A DNA stretch of 37,114 nucleotides from Sphingobacteriales bacterium TSM_CSM. GTDB taxonomy: Bacteria > Bacteroidota > Bacteroidia > Chitinophagales > UBA2359. The DNA lies in NCBI GenBank assembly GCA_002212725.1, contig MTCR01000045.1, positions 1-37,114 of the forward strand, written 5' to 3'. Below, one piece after another: positions 7,896 to 16,298 of the stretch; position 1 is the stretch's first letter, and each line of letters opens with the position of its first letter. The notes beneath the pieces are model-generated. The model did no database searches. It was not told the origin of the DNA and worked only from the letters and a program-made list of their open reading frames with translations. The position numbers and the translations under genes were made by a program.

Positions 7896-8024
7896 GATTA
7901 ACCTAATTTAAGGTTTTAGCGGCAAAGTAGTACCTTCGGGTTTTTATAAGTCTTTAAAAAACAGGGTAAACACCCCTGTGCCGCCCGCCAATTTTTTGGT
8001 ACCCCTTTTTGTTTTTAAACAAAT

Positions 8025-8032
8025 TAACTTTG
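8025..8032 (+). promoter_or_regulatory. Predicted -7 box for bcp
   Basis: TAACTTTG matches the TAnnTTTG consensus and lies 45 bases before the chosen bcp start. No well-spaced -33 TTTG was found. Confidence 0.35.
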
Positions 8033-8077
8033 TGCGGTGTTACAGTCAAACGCTTATTTACTAAAAATAACCACTCC

Positions 8078-8527
8078 ATGACACATTTATCAGAAGGCAC
8101 ACCGGCTCCCGCATTTACCGCAACCGACCAATTGGGCAACACCGTTTCATTGGCAGATTTGAAAGGTAAAAAGGTGGTTCTGTATTTTTACCCAAAAGAT
8201 GATACCCCCGGCTGCACTGCCGAAGCCTGTAACCTGCGCGACAATTACGAATTGCTTGGCCAAAAAGGATATACAGTTATTGGCGTAAGCCCCGATTCGG
8301 TAAAATCGCACCAGAAATTTGCCGATAAATACCAACTGCCCTTTACCCTGCTTGCCGACCAAAACAACGCCATTGCCAACGCTTACGGCGTTTGGGGCGA
8401 AAAAAAGTTTATGGGTAAAACCTATATGGGCATTCACCGCACTACCTTTATCATTGACCAAAACGGCATCATTGAAAAGGTAATAACCAAGGTAGATACC
8501 AAAAGCCACACCCAACAGTTGGTATAA
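8078..8527 (+). CDS. bcp: Thiol peroxidase Bcp (peroxiredoxin)
   Basis: Encodes 149 residues of the AhpC/TSA peroxiredoxin fold, Bcp/PrxQ subfamily. The N-terminus MTHLSEGTPAPAFTATDQ is the usual family start; an in-frame start 69 bases further upstream would add 23 residues of no family character, so 8078 is preferred. The catalytic motif YFYPKDDTPGCTAEACNLRD carries the peroxidatic Cys46 and the resolving Cys51, five residues apart as in E. coli Bcp. The enzyme reduces hydrogen peroxide and organic hydroperoxides in the cytoplasm, drawing electrons from thioredoxin. The length is typical and the gene looks intact. It is probably a single-gene transcript, since the neighbour downstream has its own promoter. 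Confidence 0.95.
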   Translation: MTHLSEGTPAPAFTATDQLGNTVSLADLKGKKVVLYFYPKDDTPGCTAEACNLRDNYELLGQKGYTVIGVSPDSVKSHQKFADKYQLPFTLLADQNNAIANAYGVWGEKKFMGKTYMGIHRTTFIIDQNGIIEKVITKVDTKSHTQQLV

Positions 8528-8664
8528 ACCCGCAATATTGCCTTGCTCCCTGCTTTTTTGCAACACAGCGCCTTCAACTTGTTGCCCGAAACCATATTTT
8601 TGCATGCAACACAGAAAAAAAATTTTTTCTTTTAATTTGGTCTTTTGCCCGACGTCTTTTGCAG

Positions 8665-8702
8665 CCGGTTTTTACGTTTAACCTGATAAACCGGTAATTT
8701 TG
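8665..8702 (+). promoter_or_regulatory. Predicted promoter with overlapping 7-bp inverted repeat
   Basis: TTTA (8671-8674), a 20-base spacer and TAATTTTG (8695-8702) approximate the TTTG-N19-21-TAnnTTTG promoter, 45 bases before the CxxxxCH gene. The inverted repeat CCGGTTT (8665-8671) / AAACCGG (8688-8694) touches both boxes and fills the spacer, as an operator would. No regulator is known. Confidence 0.45.
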
Positions 8703-8746
8703 TGCCGGAACTTAAATATTTTTCAATTTTATAAACTCACTGGAAC

Positions 8747-9619
8747 ATGACCAAAAAAGTACTTTTTCTTACCTTGCTTTTGTTTGCTTCTTTGGCAACC
8801 CTAAACAGGCAATACGCTCATTCCAACTCGGCGCAACCGCCGTTGGGCAGAACCGGCGCTCCCGGAGAGTTAACCTGCGCCACTTCCGGCTGCCACGGCG
8901 GCGCTCCCAATACAGGTCCGGGGTCGGCAACCATTTTCTTTGCCGGCGATGGCAGCGGCTCGTCATACACTCCCGGCTCTACCTATGTAATAGGCGTGGT
9001 TATTAACAACGGCGGCGGTACCGGCTCGCGCTATGGGTTTGAAATGGTTGCCCTCAACAGTTCTAACCAAAGTGTGGGTACGTTCATTGGCAATACCCCA
9101 AATTTTACCGCAACCGCCGTACAAAGCAGCACCAACCGGCAATACATTTTCCACAAAAATGTGCCTAACCCCAATGCCGGCAACTTTACCATGCAATGGA
9201 CAGCGCCCGCTACCGACCAAGGCCCCATTACCTTTTACCTGGCAGCCAACTCGGCAAACGGCAACGGCTTAGGCTCGGGCGATTTGGTTTACACCACTAC
9301 CTTGCAAATTCAGCCGGTGCCGGTAGGTATTGAAACCGCGCTGCAAAACAATACAGGCACAATTGAAGTGTACCCAAACCCGGTTACCGGCAACACCGCC
9401 AATATAGCTTTTGCTTTAGAAAAACCGCAAAACGTACAAATACTGCTTTACCACATTAACGGGCAACTGCTGGAAACCCTTTATACCGGACAACAGCCTG
9501 CCGGAAACCAACAGCAACAAGTTGCCATAAACCGCAGCAACTACCCCGAAGGATTATACCTCCTTGTGTTGCAAACCGAAACCGGCGCTACCCAAACACA
9601 AAAAATCTGGTTAAAATAA
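8747..9619 (+). CDS. Secreted choice-of-anchor-V-type protein with CxxxxCH motif and T9SS tail
   Basis: Encodes 290 residues: a signal peptide (1-24) and then GRTGAPGELTCATSGCHGG, in which C44, C49 and H50 form a C-x4-CH motif. The next domain, about residues 55-192, is beta-rich. This order resembles Bacteroidota proteins with a Reeler-like 'choice-of-anchor V' domain, which usually begin with a CxxCH heme-type motif. Here two extra residues separate the cysteines. CxxxxCH-type heme sites exist but need a dedicated lyase in known cases, so covalent heme binding is uncertain. The final ~90 residues (VYPNPVTGNTANIAF through QKIWLK) form a type IX secretion tail. It is followed by a strong terminator and then by a DUF5777-like barrel gene. 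Confidence 0.8.
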   Translation: MTKKVLFLTLLLFASLATLNRQYAHSNSAQPPLGRTGAPGELTCATSGCHGGAPNTGPGSATIFFAGDGSGSSYTPGSTYVIGVVINNGGGTGSRYGFEMVALNSSNQSVGTFIGNTPNFTATAVQSSTNRQYIFHKNVPNPNAGNFTMQWTAPATDQGPITFYLAANSANGNGLGSGDLVYTTTLQIQPVPVGIETALQNNTGTIEVYPNPVTGNTANIAFALEKPQNVQILLYHINGQLLETLYTGQQPAGNQQQQVAINRSNYPEGLYLLVLQTETGATQTQKIWLK

Positions 9620-9640
9620 ACCATTTTTTTCAGCGTTATA

Positions 9641-9677
9641 AAAAACCCCCGTACAAAAAAGGTGCGGGGGTTTTTTT
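9641..9677 (+). terminator. Rho-independent terminator after the CxxxxCH gene
   Basis: AAAAACCCCCG (9641-9651) pairs with CGGGGGTTTTT (9665-9675) across a 13-base loop, followed by further T residues. It lies 21 bases after the stop codon. The A/T tracts make it potentially bidirectional. Confidence 0.9.
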
Positions 9678-9721
9678 GTAAATCAAAACTGTGTACCTTA
9701 GCAGTTCAAAACCTTAATTGT

Positions 9722-10636
9722 ATGTTCAAATACTGCGTATTTACTTTTGCCTTGCACTGCACACTTTTATTGCTTTTTTGCAGCCCCGCCAATGCACAAG
9801 ACCAAAACAGCAAGGTAACCAACACCTTTTATACTACCCGCCTCATTAATGCGCAAACCGTTGAAACCGTACCGGCAAAAGCGCTCGATATTCGCATAAC
9901 ACACCGTTTTAATGATGTGGGCGGTGAACGAGGAGGCATAAAAAACCTGTTCGGGTTAGATAATATTACCGATATAAGGCTTGGTTTTGAATATGGCGTT
10001 ACCAACAACCTTACTTTAGGCATTGGCCGCAGCAAAGGCGCATTTGGCCCCCGAAACCTGATTGACGGATTGGTGAAATATCGCTTCCTTCAGCAAACTT
10101 CCGATAACGGCATGCCAATTTCGGCTACCCTGTTTGCCAATGCTGCCCTCTCTACCATGAAAGCCGAAACGGTAAATCTGGAAAGCGAAACCTCTTTCCG
10201 GAAATTTGCCCACCGGCTAAGCTATAATGTGCAACTGCTTATTGCCCGAAAATTTGGCGACCATTTTTCCATACAACTCATGCCCAACATGCTTTACCGC
10301 AATTTTGTGCGCCTGGGCGACGAAAACCTGCTCTTCTCTCTTGGCGCCGGCGCACGGGTGGCCATTAACCAACGCTACGCCATTATTCTGGACTACTACC
10401 AGTACTTCTCTAACTACCGCCGCGATGTAAACAAAGATGCCGGCCCCAACGACATTAAATATTACCCGCCGCTGGGCATTGGTTTGGAAATAAAAACCGC
10501 CGGACACGTTTTTCACCTCAATTTCTCCAACTCGCCCGGGGTTATCGAGAACCAGTTTATACCCTACACCACCCGAAACTGGTTAGACGGCGAGTTTAGG
10601 CTCGGATTTAATATTTCAAGGCTGGTAAAATTTTAA
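9722..10636 (+). CDS. DUF5777-like outer-membrane beta-barrel protein
   Basis: Encodes 304 residues from the ATG at 9722, whose product starts with a clear signal peptide (MFKYCVFTFALHCTLLLLF, cleavage near NAQ at about 22-24). A longer frame from 9662 would place 20 non-signal residues in front and overlaps the terminator, so it is rejected. The mature part alternates polar and hydrophobic residues and contains RLINAQTVETVPAKALDIRI, HRFND and FEYGVTNNLTLGIGRS, which match the DUF5777 barrel family; it ends in the aromatic FNISRLVKF typical of outer-membrane barrels. DUF5777 proteins are often encoded near c-type cytochrome or YceI genes, which fits the CxxxxCH neighbour. The molecular function is unknown. 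Confidence 0.8.
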   Translation: MFKYCVFTFALHCTLLLLFCSPANAQDQNSKVTNTFYTTRLINAQTVETVPAKALDIRITHRFNDVGGERGGIKNLFGLDNITDIRLGFEYGVTNNLTLGIGRSKGAFGPRNLIDGLVKYRFLQQTSDNGMPISATLFANAALSTMKAETVNLESETSFRKFAHRLSYNVQLLIARKFGDHFSIQLMPNMLYRNFVRLGDENLLFSLGAGARVAINQRYAIILDYYQYFSNYRRDVNKDAGPNDIKYYPPLGIGLEIKTAGHVFHLNFSNSPGVIENQFIPYTTRNWLDGEFRLGFNISRLVKF

Positions 10637-10953
10637 TGCCCGCCCTTTAGTGCCGCCCGTTTACCGCAGCAGCCGGTTTATACCTGTATGTGTACTATTT
10701 TAAGGTAAAATCTTGAACCAAACCATGCAAAATTTTACCTCAAAACCTTAAAAAAGGCACCTCTAATTTCCCTTCGCTTGCAGGGAACTTGTCCCGATTG
10801 CTCGGGAACTTGTCCCGATTACTCGGGAACCTGTCCCGATTACTCTGGAACTTGTCCCGATTACTTGTGGGGGCAAGGGGGGGAGTTTTTTATTTACGAC
10901 AATAGTTGTTTTGGAGAACAAATCGGCTCTGCAATGACGGAGCTTAAATTACC
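10637..10953. other. Intergenic region with tandem repeat between convergent genes
   Basis: This 317-bp gap separates the DUF5777-like barrel (plus) from the adhesin (minus). It holds the 21-bp tandem repeat at 10783-10866, whose hairpins may help end transcription from either side. I see no coding capacity: the frame that crosses the repeat encodes a GTCPDYS heptad and then runs antisense into the adhesin. Confidence 0.6.
10783..10866. repeat. Four tandem copies of a 21-bp repeat
   Basis: Units begin at 10783, 10804, 10825 and 10846; the second reads GGGAACTTGTCCCGATTACT plus a final C. Copies differ at one to three positions. Each unit has a GGGA/TCCC dyad, and neighbouring units form TCCCGA-TTAC-TCGGGA stems, so the array can fold as a chain of hairpins. 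The length of 21 keeps the reading frame. Confidence 0.95.
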
Positions 10954-13900
10954 TTACCGCAACAGGGTAACGTTGCCTTTCACCAATTCCATTTGCCCCT
11001 CGTCATTTTGGTATTCCAGTATCCAAACATACACGCCAACGGGGCAGGGTTCATTTTTAAGGGTACCATTCCAGCCGGCGGTTATGGTGTTGCCCGTAAA
11101 TACGCGCTCGCCCCAACGGTTAAAAACGCTGAAGGATGCCGCAGGTGTTGTACAGTTATAAACCGGCGCAAACACATCGTTCACCCCGTCGGCATTGGGG
11201 CTAAAGGCATTGGGAACCAACAGTGTACAAGGCAGGGGTTCCGGTGGCGGCGGCGGCAGGCAATCATTAACCGTTACGCTTACGGCGTCGGTGGCGCTGC
11301 CGCAGGCATTGCTTGCGGTTATGGTATAAACGCCGCTTTGTCCGGCAACAAGTGTGGGTTGTGTGCTGCCGTTTTGCCAAAGGTAACCGGTGGCATTGGT
11401 GGCGGTGGGGGTAATTGTGGCAGTTTCATTCTGGCAAATGGTAATATCGGGTCCGGCATTTACGGTTGGCAGTTGGTTATAGCTTGCCGTTACGGTATCG
11501 GAGGCGGTGCCGCAGGCATTGCTGAGCGAAACGGAATACACTCCTGTAGCAGCAATGGTAAGGGAGGGTTGCGTACTGCCGTTGCTCCACAGGTAACTAA
11601 CCGATGCATCGGGCAGTTGTGCGTTCAGCAGCAGGGTTTCGCCCGGGCAGAGGGTAGTATCGGCGGCAAGTTGTACAAAAGGCGAGTTCAGGTAACTTAC
11701 CGCTACTGTATCGGTTGCGCTGCTGCAATTGTTGGCAATTTGCACCCAGTAAGTTCCGGGCAGGTTTGCGGTAAAAGTTGGGTTGGTACTGCCGTCTTGC
11801 CAAAGGTAGGTTACGCCGGCGGTGGTGGCATTAAGGGTAAAAGTATCGGCATTGCAGAGTTGCAGGTTAGTGCCAAGGTCAATATTTAAAGATGTGCCAA
11901 GGGATACAGTTACCGTATCCGATGCTGTGCCGCAGGCTGTTGTTACGGTTACACTGTAAGTGCCTGCCGTATTTACCGAAACAGAAGGGGTAATGCTGCC
12001 ATTGTTCCATACATAGCCGGTTGCGCCGGCCGTGGCGGCATCCAGCACCAAACTTTCGCCCGGGCAAAGGTTGGCATCGTTGCCAAGGTTTACCACAGGC
12101 AGCGGGGTAATGTTTACCGCAACGGTATCTGCCACCGTGCCGCACTGGTTGCTTATGCTTGCCCAGTAAGTGCCGGCGGCAGTGGCGGTAAAATCGGGCA
12201 GGGTACTGCCGTTGTTCCAAAGGTAAGTGGCTTGTGCATCGGGAATGGCAATGGCAAACGATACGGTTTCACCTTCGCAAAGCGCAACATCGGCGCCCAA
12301 ATCAATAGCCGGGTCAATTCCGTAATCTATGGTAATGCTGTCGGTTTGGGTGCTGCAACTGTTGGAAATTTGCACCCAATAGGTTCCGGGGGCGTTGGCG
12401 GTAAAAGTTGCCGATAAACTGCCGTTTTGCCAGAGGTAAGCAGTTGCGCCGGTAGTATTGGCGTTAAGGGTTAGGGTTTGGCCGGGGCAAAGGGTGGCAT
12501 CGGGGCCAAGGTCAACATCGGGCAGGTCAGAATAGCTTACGGTTATATCTTCAAACACCACGCCGCAAAGGTTGGAAACCTCTACCCAATAATTACCCGG
12601 TGCCGAAACGGTAAAGGTGGCGGCGGTGCTGCCGTCTTGCCACAGGTACAGCCCGTTGGGTACGGTGGCATCAAGGGTAAGGGTTTCGCCCGGACACAGG
12701 GACACGTTTCCGCCAAAGTCCACCACCGGCGGAAAATCATTGGTAATGGTGATATTGTCTGATGCTGTTCCGCAGCTGTTGCTTACAGAAACGCTGTAAA
12801 CGCCTGCCGTTGCAGCCGAAAAAATTGCGGTGGCGCTGCCATTTTGCCATTGATAGGTTACCGGTCCGGTAACGGTGGCATTGGTTGGTGCGGCATTAAG
12901 CGGTACGGTTGTGCCCTCGCACACTGTTAAATTAGCGCCAAGTTCTATAACCGGCGGCTCTAAGTAATTAATAATAACACTGGCATTGGCGCTTCCGCAT
13001 TGGTTGCTGATGGCTACCGTATAAGTGCCGGCTGTTGTAACGGTGTAGGTAGGGGTGGTTTCGCCGGTTTCCCATTGGTAAACGGTTCCGGTGGCGCCGT
13101 TGGTAGGCGCTGCATTCAACACGGTGGTTTGCCCGGTGCACAGGGTTTGGTTACCGCCCAAATTAATATTGGGCGCCTGGTTGTATGCAATGGCAACTGC
13201 ATCGGAAACGGAATTACAAAGCCCGCTAACGGTAACGCTGTAGTTGCCCGGCGAAGCAACCGTATAGGTGCTTGCAGTACTGCCATCTTGCCACAGGTAG
13301 GTAAGCGAATTGGGAATTACTGCCGAAAGGTTAATGGTTTGGGTGGCACAAATGGTTTGGTCTGCCCCTAAATCTACCCCGGTAAGCAGCGGGTGAATGA
13401 GCAGGTTTTGGGTGTTGGTTTCCGATACGCCGTTGGTTAAGGTAATGGTAAGCGAAACGGTGTAGGTTCCGGGCGCCGAATAAGTATGTGTGGGGCTGAG
13501 CAGGGTAGAGGTGTTGGCAGCGCCCGATGCCGCATCGCCAAAGTTCCACAATACGGAAGAAACAAAAGCGGTATTGATGATGGTAAACTGTGTGGCATTG
13601 CCAAAGCAGGTATTTTCATAGGTAAACGGCGATGGTTTGAGGTAGCTTTGCACAAAATTGGGCAACCCGAAGTTGGAAGTTTTTCCGTTGAGGTTTACCC
13701 CGTCATCTACATAACCGCAGGCAACGCCCGGGGTATTGGGGTTGTTAATAACCCCCAGCCACTCCGACTCGAAACGGGCAAAGTATATTTTACCATCGGT
13801 GCCCAGTTGCAAACCACCGCCAAACAAACTGCCCGATGTACCTACCAACGTTGCCGAACTTACTATGGCGGCATTGGAGCCTGCCTGTAAGTTAAACTGA

Positions 13901-14778
13901 AAAATTTGCGGGCCGCCAAAACCATACTTTGATGCATAGAGTTTGGTGCCATCGGGCGAAAACTCAACGCCATAGGCATTGGTATAGGTTGCCGGGGTGG
14001 TAATGGCATTGGAAACCGCACCGGTTGAACTGTTGAAGTCAAAAATTTCAAACAGGTTCATTTCTTTTATGGCCAACGCCAGCTTGTTGCCCAAAGGCGA
14101 GGCTTTCATATACCCGGCCGAGTTGCCGTTGGGCGCTATGCTGCCGCCGGTATGTACACTGCCCACATTGCTTATTACCGGCGATGCACTTACACCGGCA
14201 GCCGTAACCAAATAAGCATGAAAAGCATCAGAATCCCATTCGTGCGTAATTACCCAAACATCAAAATTGTTGTTGTGTTTTACCGCCGTTACTTTTTCTG
14301 ATGTAGGGGCTACCAACGGCACATTTTTTACAAATACATCGCCCAAACCGCCCTGCAAATTCATGTCCACCATAGAATACCGAAGTCCGTTTGGGCCGCC
14401 TTCTTCATCTACGGTAAAAATATAGTAAAGCGTACTGCTGCCCGGCTGCGGCACAATAATGGCCGATTGTGTGGAAGAAATATCGCCCATAAGCCCGAAA
14501 CCGTTGGGCATTTGCAGGTGGTTGCGGTTAAAAACCCGGTTTCCGCCCGTATAAAACAAAAGTTGCCCCGCAGCATCGGAAATGGTAGCGCAGCCCTCAT
14601 CGGTGTTCAATACACCGTTTGTGAGGGCTACCGGTGCGCCCGGATTAAAGTTGAGGCCGGCAAACTCGCCAAAATACCAGTTTTTAGTTTCATTTTGGGC
14701 ATATACCGTGCCACATATAAGCAGTAAACCACCCAAAAGATACCCGGTAAAATTTGCGAGCAGTTGGTAAGTTCTCAT
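10954..14778 (-). CDS. Giant modular surface protein with ten Ig-like modules and gliding-type C-terminus
   Basis: Encodes 1274 residues. A signal peptide (about 1-27, ending VYAQ) is followed by a beta-propeller-like region of about 350 residues (FSPDGTKLYASKYG, LQLGTDGKIYFARF). Next come a PKD-type domain (about 386-462; WNFGDAASG, SPTHTYSAPGTYTVSL) and ten tandem modules of about 70 residues (about 466-1170). Each module follows the pattern 'v-LG-x-C-x-G-t-l-L-a … YLWqdGST … GtYwV-i-N-CG-a-D', with a conserved cysteine pair. After a proline-rich linker (PPPPPEPLP) comes the CHU_C domain (VPNAFSPNADGVNDVF, FNRWGERVF), the type B T9SS signal. Such proteins are exported and displayed on the surface as adhesins or gliding factors. 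The ligand is unknown, and the near-repetitive DNA could recombine to change module number. Confidence 0.93.
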   Translation of the reverse strand: MRTYQLLANFTGYLLGGLLLICGTVYAQNETKNWYFGEFAGLNFNPGAPVALTNGVLNTDEGCATISDAAGQLLFYTGGNRVFNRNHLQMPNGFGLMGDISSTQSAIIVPQPGSSTLYYIFTVDEEGGPNGLRYSMVDMNLQGGLGDVFVKNVPLVAPTSEKVTAVKHNNNFDVWVITHEWDSDAFHAYLVTAAGVSASPVISNVGSVHTGGSIAPNGNSAGYMKASPLGNKLALAIKEMNLFEIFDFNSSTGAVSNAITTPATYTNAYGVEFSPDGTKLYASKYGFGGPQIFQFNLQAGSNAAIVSSATLVGTSGSLFGGGLQLGTDGKIYFARFESEWLGVINNPNTPGVACGYVDDGVNLNGKTSNFGLPNFVQSYLKPSPFTYENTCFGNATQFTIINTAFVSSVLWNFGDAASGAANTSTLLSPTHTYSAPGTYTVSLTITLTNGVSETNTQNLLIHPLLTGVDLGADQTICATQTINLSAVIPNSLTYLWQDGSTASTYTVASPGNYSVTVSGLCNSVSDAVAIAYNQAPNINLGGNQTLCTGQTTVLNAAPTNGATGTVYQWETGETTPTYTVTTAGTYTVAISNQCGSANASVIINYLEPPVIELGANLTVCEGTTVPLNAAPTNATVTGPVTYQWQNGSATAIFSAATAGVYSVSVSNSCGTASDNITITNDFPPVVDFGGNVSLCPGETLTLDATVPNGLYLWQDGSTAATFTVSAPGNYWVEVSNLCGVVFEDITVSYSDLPDVDLGPDATLCPGQTLTLNANTTGATAYLWQNGSLSATFTANAPGTYWVQISNSCSTQTDSITIDYGIDPAIDLGADVALCEGETVSFAIAIPDAQATYLWNNGSTLPDFTATAAGTYWASISNQCGTVADTVAVNITPLPVVNLGNDANLCPGESLVLDAATAGATGYVWNNGSITPSVSVNTAGTYSVTVTTACGTASDTVTVSLGTSLNIDLGTNLQLCNADTFTLNATTAGVTYLWQDGSTNPTFTANLPGTYWVQIANNCSSATDTVAVSYLNSPFVQLAADTTLCPGETLLLNAQLPDASVSYLWSNGSTQPSLTIAATGVYSVSLSNACGTASDTVTASYNQLPTVNAGPDITICQNETATITPTATNATGYLWQNGSTQPTLVAGQSGVYTITASNACGSATDAVSVTVNDCLPPPPPEPLPCTLLVPNAFSPNADGVNDVFAPVYNCTTPAASFSVFNRWGERVFTGNTITAGWNGTLKNEPCPVGVYVWILEYQNDEGQMELVKGNVTLLR

Positions 14779-14822
14779 GTGTTGAAGTGTGTAGAAAAAG
14801 ACCCGAATGTAAGCAATACAGG

Positions 14823-14830
14823 CAAAGATA
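14823..14830 (-). promoter_or_regulatory. Predicted -7 box of the adhesin gene
   Basis: On the minus strand TATCTTTG fits TAnnTTTG and lies 45 bases upstream of the start codon. No -33 TTTG at standard spacing was found. Confidence 0.45.
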
Positions 14831-14961
14831 CAAAATGTATTGCCTTTGTTTTAACTCAAACAGCGTTTTTATTGCTGTGCGGCTTGTTTTAGGCTTGCCA
14901 ATGCGTAAAACAGCGATTTTAAAAGCGGGCGGGCGCTTTGTTGCGCGTCTGTTTCCGCCGT

Positions 14962-14992
14962 TTTGTAAATACCAATCTTTTTGCTATTTTTG
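14962..14992 (+). promoter_or_regulatory. Predicted Bacteroidota promoter of the Uma2 pair
   Basis: TTTG (14962-14965), a 19-base spacer and TATTTTTG (14985-14992) exactly fit the Bacteroidota -33/-7 promoter. A transcript would start about 57 bases before the first Uma2 ATG and would run on into the second copy. Confidence 0.65.
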
Positions 14993-15055
14993 TGGAACTG
15001 TGTAATGTTGTAAACGTTAACTATTGTTGGGTTGCCTGCTAAAACTATTTGAAAA

Positions 15056-15673
15056 ATGATACCCGATTTTCAAGACCTGTCAATAACCAACCGGCTATAC
15101 ACCTACGCCGATTACCTTGCCTGGAATTTTACCGAGCGGCTGGAACTTATAAAAGGTAAAATTTATAAAATGTCGCCTGCGCCCAATCTGGAGCATCAGG
15201 GCATTTCTGCCAACCTCTTCGGAGAAATTTATGCTTATCTGAAAAAACAACCCTGCCGGATATTTTCTGCGCCGTTTGATGTGCGGTTGCCGCTGCCTTC
15301 GGGAAAAAAACAAACCGACAAGGAAGTTTACACTGTTGTTCAGCCCGATATTTGCGTGGTTTGCGATATGTCTAAACTCGACCGGCGCGGCTGTTACGGC
15401 GCTCCCGATTTGGTGATAGAAATACTGTCGAGGTCAACTGCGGCCAAAGACCTTACCGAAAAATACGCGGTGTATGAGCAAAGCGGGGTGCGGGAGTATT
15501 GGGTGGTATTTCCTTATGAGCAGATAGTGCAGGCGTATGATTTAGATGAAAACGGCCGTTACCTGCTCCGGAAATCCTACACCCGCAATGAGGTAATACC
15601 GGTGGGCATTTTCGGCAATTTTGGCATTACCCTGTCCGATGTGTTTGAAGAAAAAGAAGAAGAACATTTTTAA
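15056..15673 (+). CDS. Uma2-family (DUF820) restriction-endonuclease-like protein, intact copy
   Basis: Encodes 205 residues of the Uma2/DUF820 family, a PD-(D/E)XK nuclease fold. Seen in order: LYTYADYLAWNFTERLELIKG, the N-terminal family block; VVQPDICVVCD with D98; YGAPDLVIEILSRST with D118 and E122; and GVREYWVVFP. These are the usual metal-site positions, so the protein may cleave nucleic acid, although the biological role of Uma2 proteins is largely unknown. They are often multicopy in cyanobacteria and Bacteroidota. A well-formed promoter lies upstream. The gene is followed four bases later by a near-identical but frameshifted copy. Confidence 0.9.
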   Translation: MIPDFQDLSITNRLYTYADYLAWNFTERLELIKGKIYKMSPAPNLEHQGISANLFGEIYAYLKKQPCRIFSAPFDVRLPLPSGKKQTDKEVYTVVQPDICVVCDMSKLDRRGCYGAPDLVIEILSRSTAAKDLTEKYAVYEQSGVREYWVVFPYEQIVQAYDLDENGRYLLRKSYTRNEVIPVGIFGNFGITLSDVFEEKEEEHF

Positions 15674-15677
15674 CCTT

Positions 15678-16293
15678 ATGACAACAGAACTGCAAACCCT
15701 GTTACATGCCAACCGGCTATACACCTACGCCGATTACCTTGCCTGGAATTTTACCGAGCGGCTGGAACTTATAAAAGGTAAAATTTATAAAATGTCGCCT
15801 GCGCCAAATATGGAGCATCAGGGTGTCTATGAACTTATCGGTTCCTTTATATAACTTTTTGAAGGGCACTTCCTGCCGGGTATTTTCTGCGCCGTTTGAT
15901 GTGCGGTTGCCGCTGCCTTCGGGAAAAAAACAAACCGATAAGGAAGTGTACACTGTTGTTCAGCCCGATATTTGCGTAGTTTGCGATATGTCTAAACTCG
16001 ACCGGCGCGGCTGTTACGGCGCTCCCGATTTGGTGATAGAAATACTGTCGAGGTCAACTGCGGCCAAAGACCTTACCGAAAAATACGCGGTGTATGAGCA
16101 AAGCGGGGTAAAGGAGTATTGGGTGGTATTTCCTTATGAGCAGATAGTGCAGGCGTATGATTTAGATGAAAACGGCCGTTACCTGCTCCGGAAATCCTAC
16201 ACCCGCAATGAGGTAATACCGGTGGGCATTTTCGGCAATTTTGGCATTACCCTGTCCGATGTGTTTGAAGAAAAAGAAGAAGAACATTTTTGA
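15678..16293 (+). pseudogene. Second Uma2 copy, disrupted by a frameshift
   Basis: Begins MTTELQTLLHANRLYTYADY and follows the first copy until HQGVYELIGSFI, where it hits TAA near 15852. The other frame continues YNFLKGTSCRVFSAPFD to the end at 16293. Joining the frames gives the same spacing as the intact copy if two bases are missing, most simply one TA unit lost from ATATATAAC to give ATATAAC. Both PD-(D/E)XK motifs are intact in the second part, so the damage looks recent. A separate start at 15823 could make a 156-residue protein lacking the N-terminal block, but that is less likely to be functional. A sequencing error is a possible alternative. Confidence 0.8.
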
Positions 16294-16298
16294 ATCTG

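Noticed and set aside
8605..8635. A-run followed by T-run after bcp as a terminator
   Set aside because: The stem would be only A-T pairs with no GC core; too weak to call.
9662..9721. Earlier start for the DUF5777-like gene
   Set aside because: It overlaps the terminator and puts 20 residues before a clear signal peptide.
10778..11161. ORF that encodes a GTCPDYS heptad repeat
   Set aside because: The heptad comes from translating the 21-bp tandem repeat; the rest is antisense to the adhesin gene.
15823..16293. Separate 156-residue protein from the second Uma2 copy
   Set aside because: It is the continuation of the frameshifted copy and lacks the N-terminal block; treated as part of the pseudogene.
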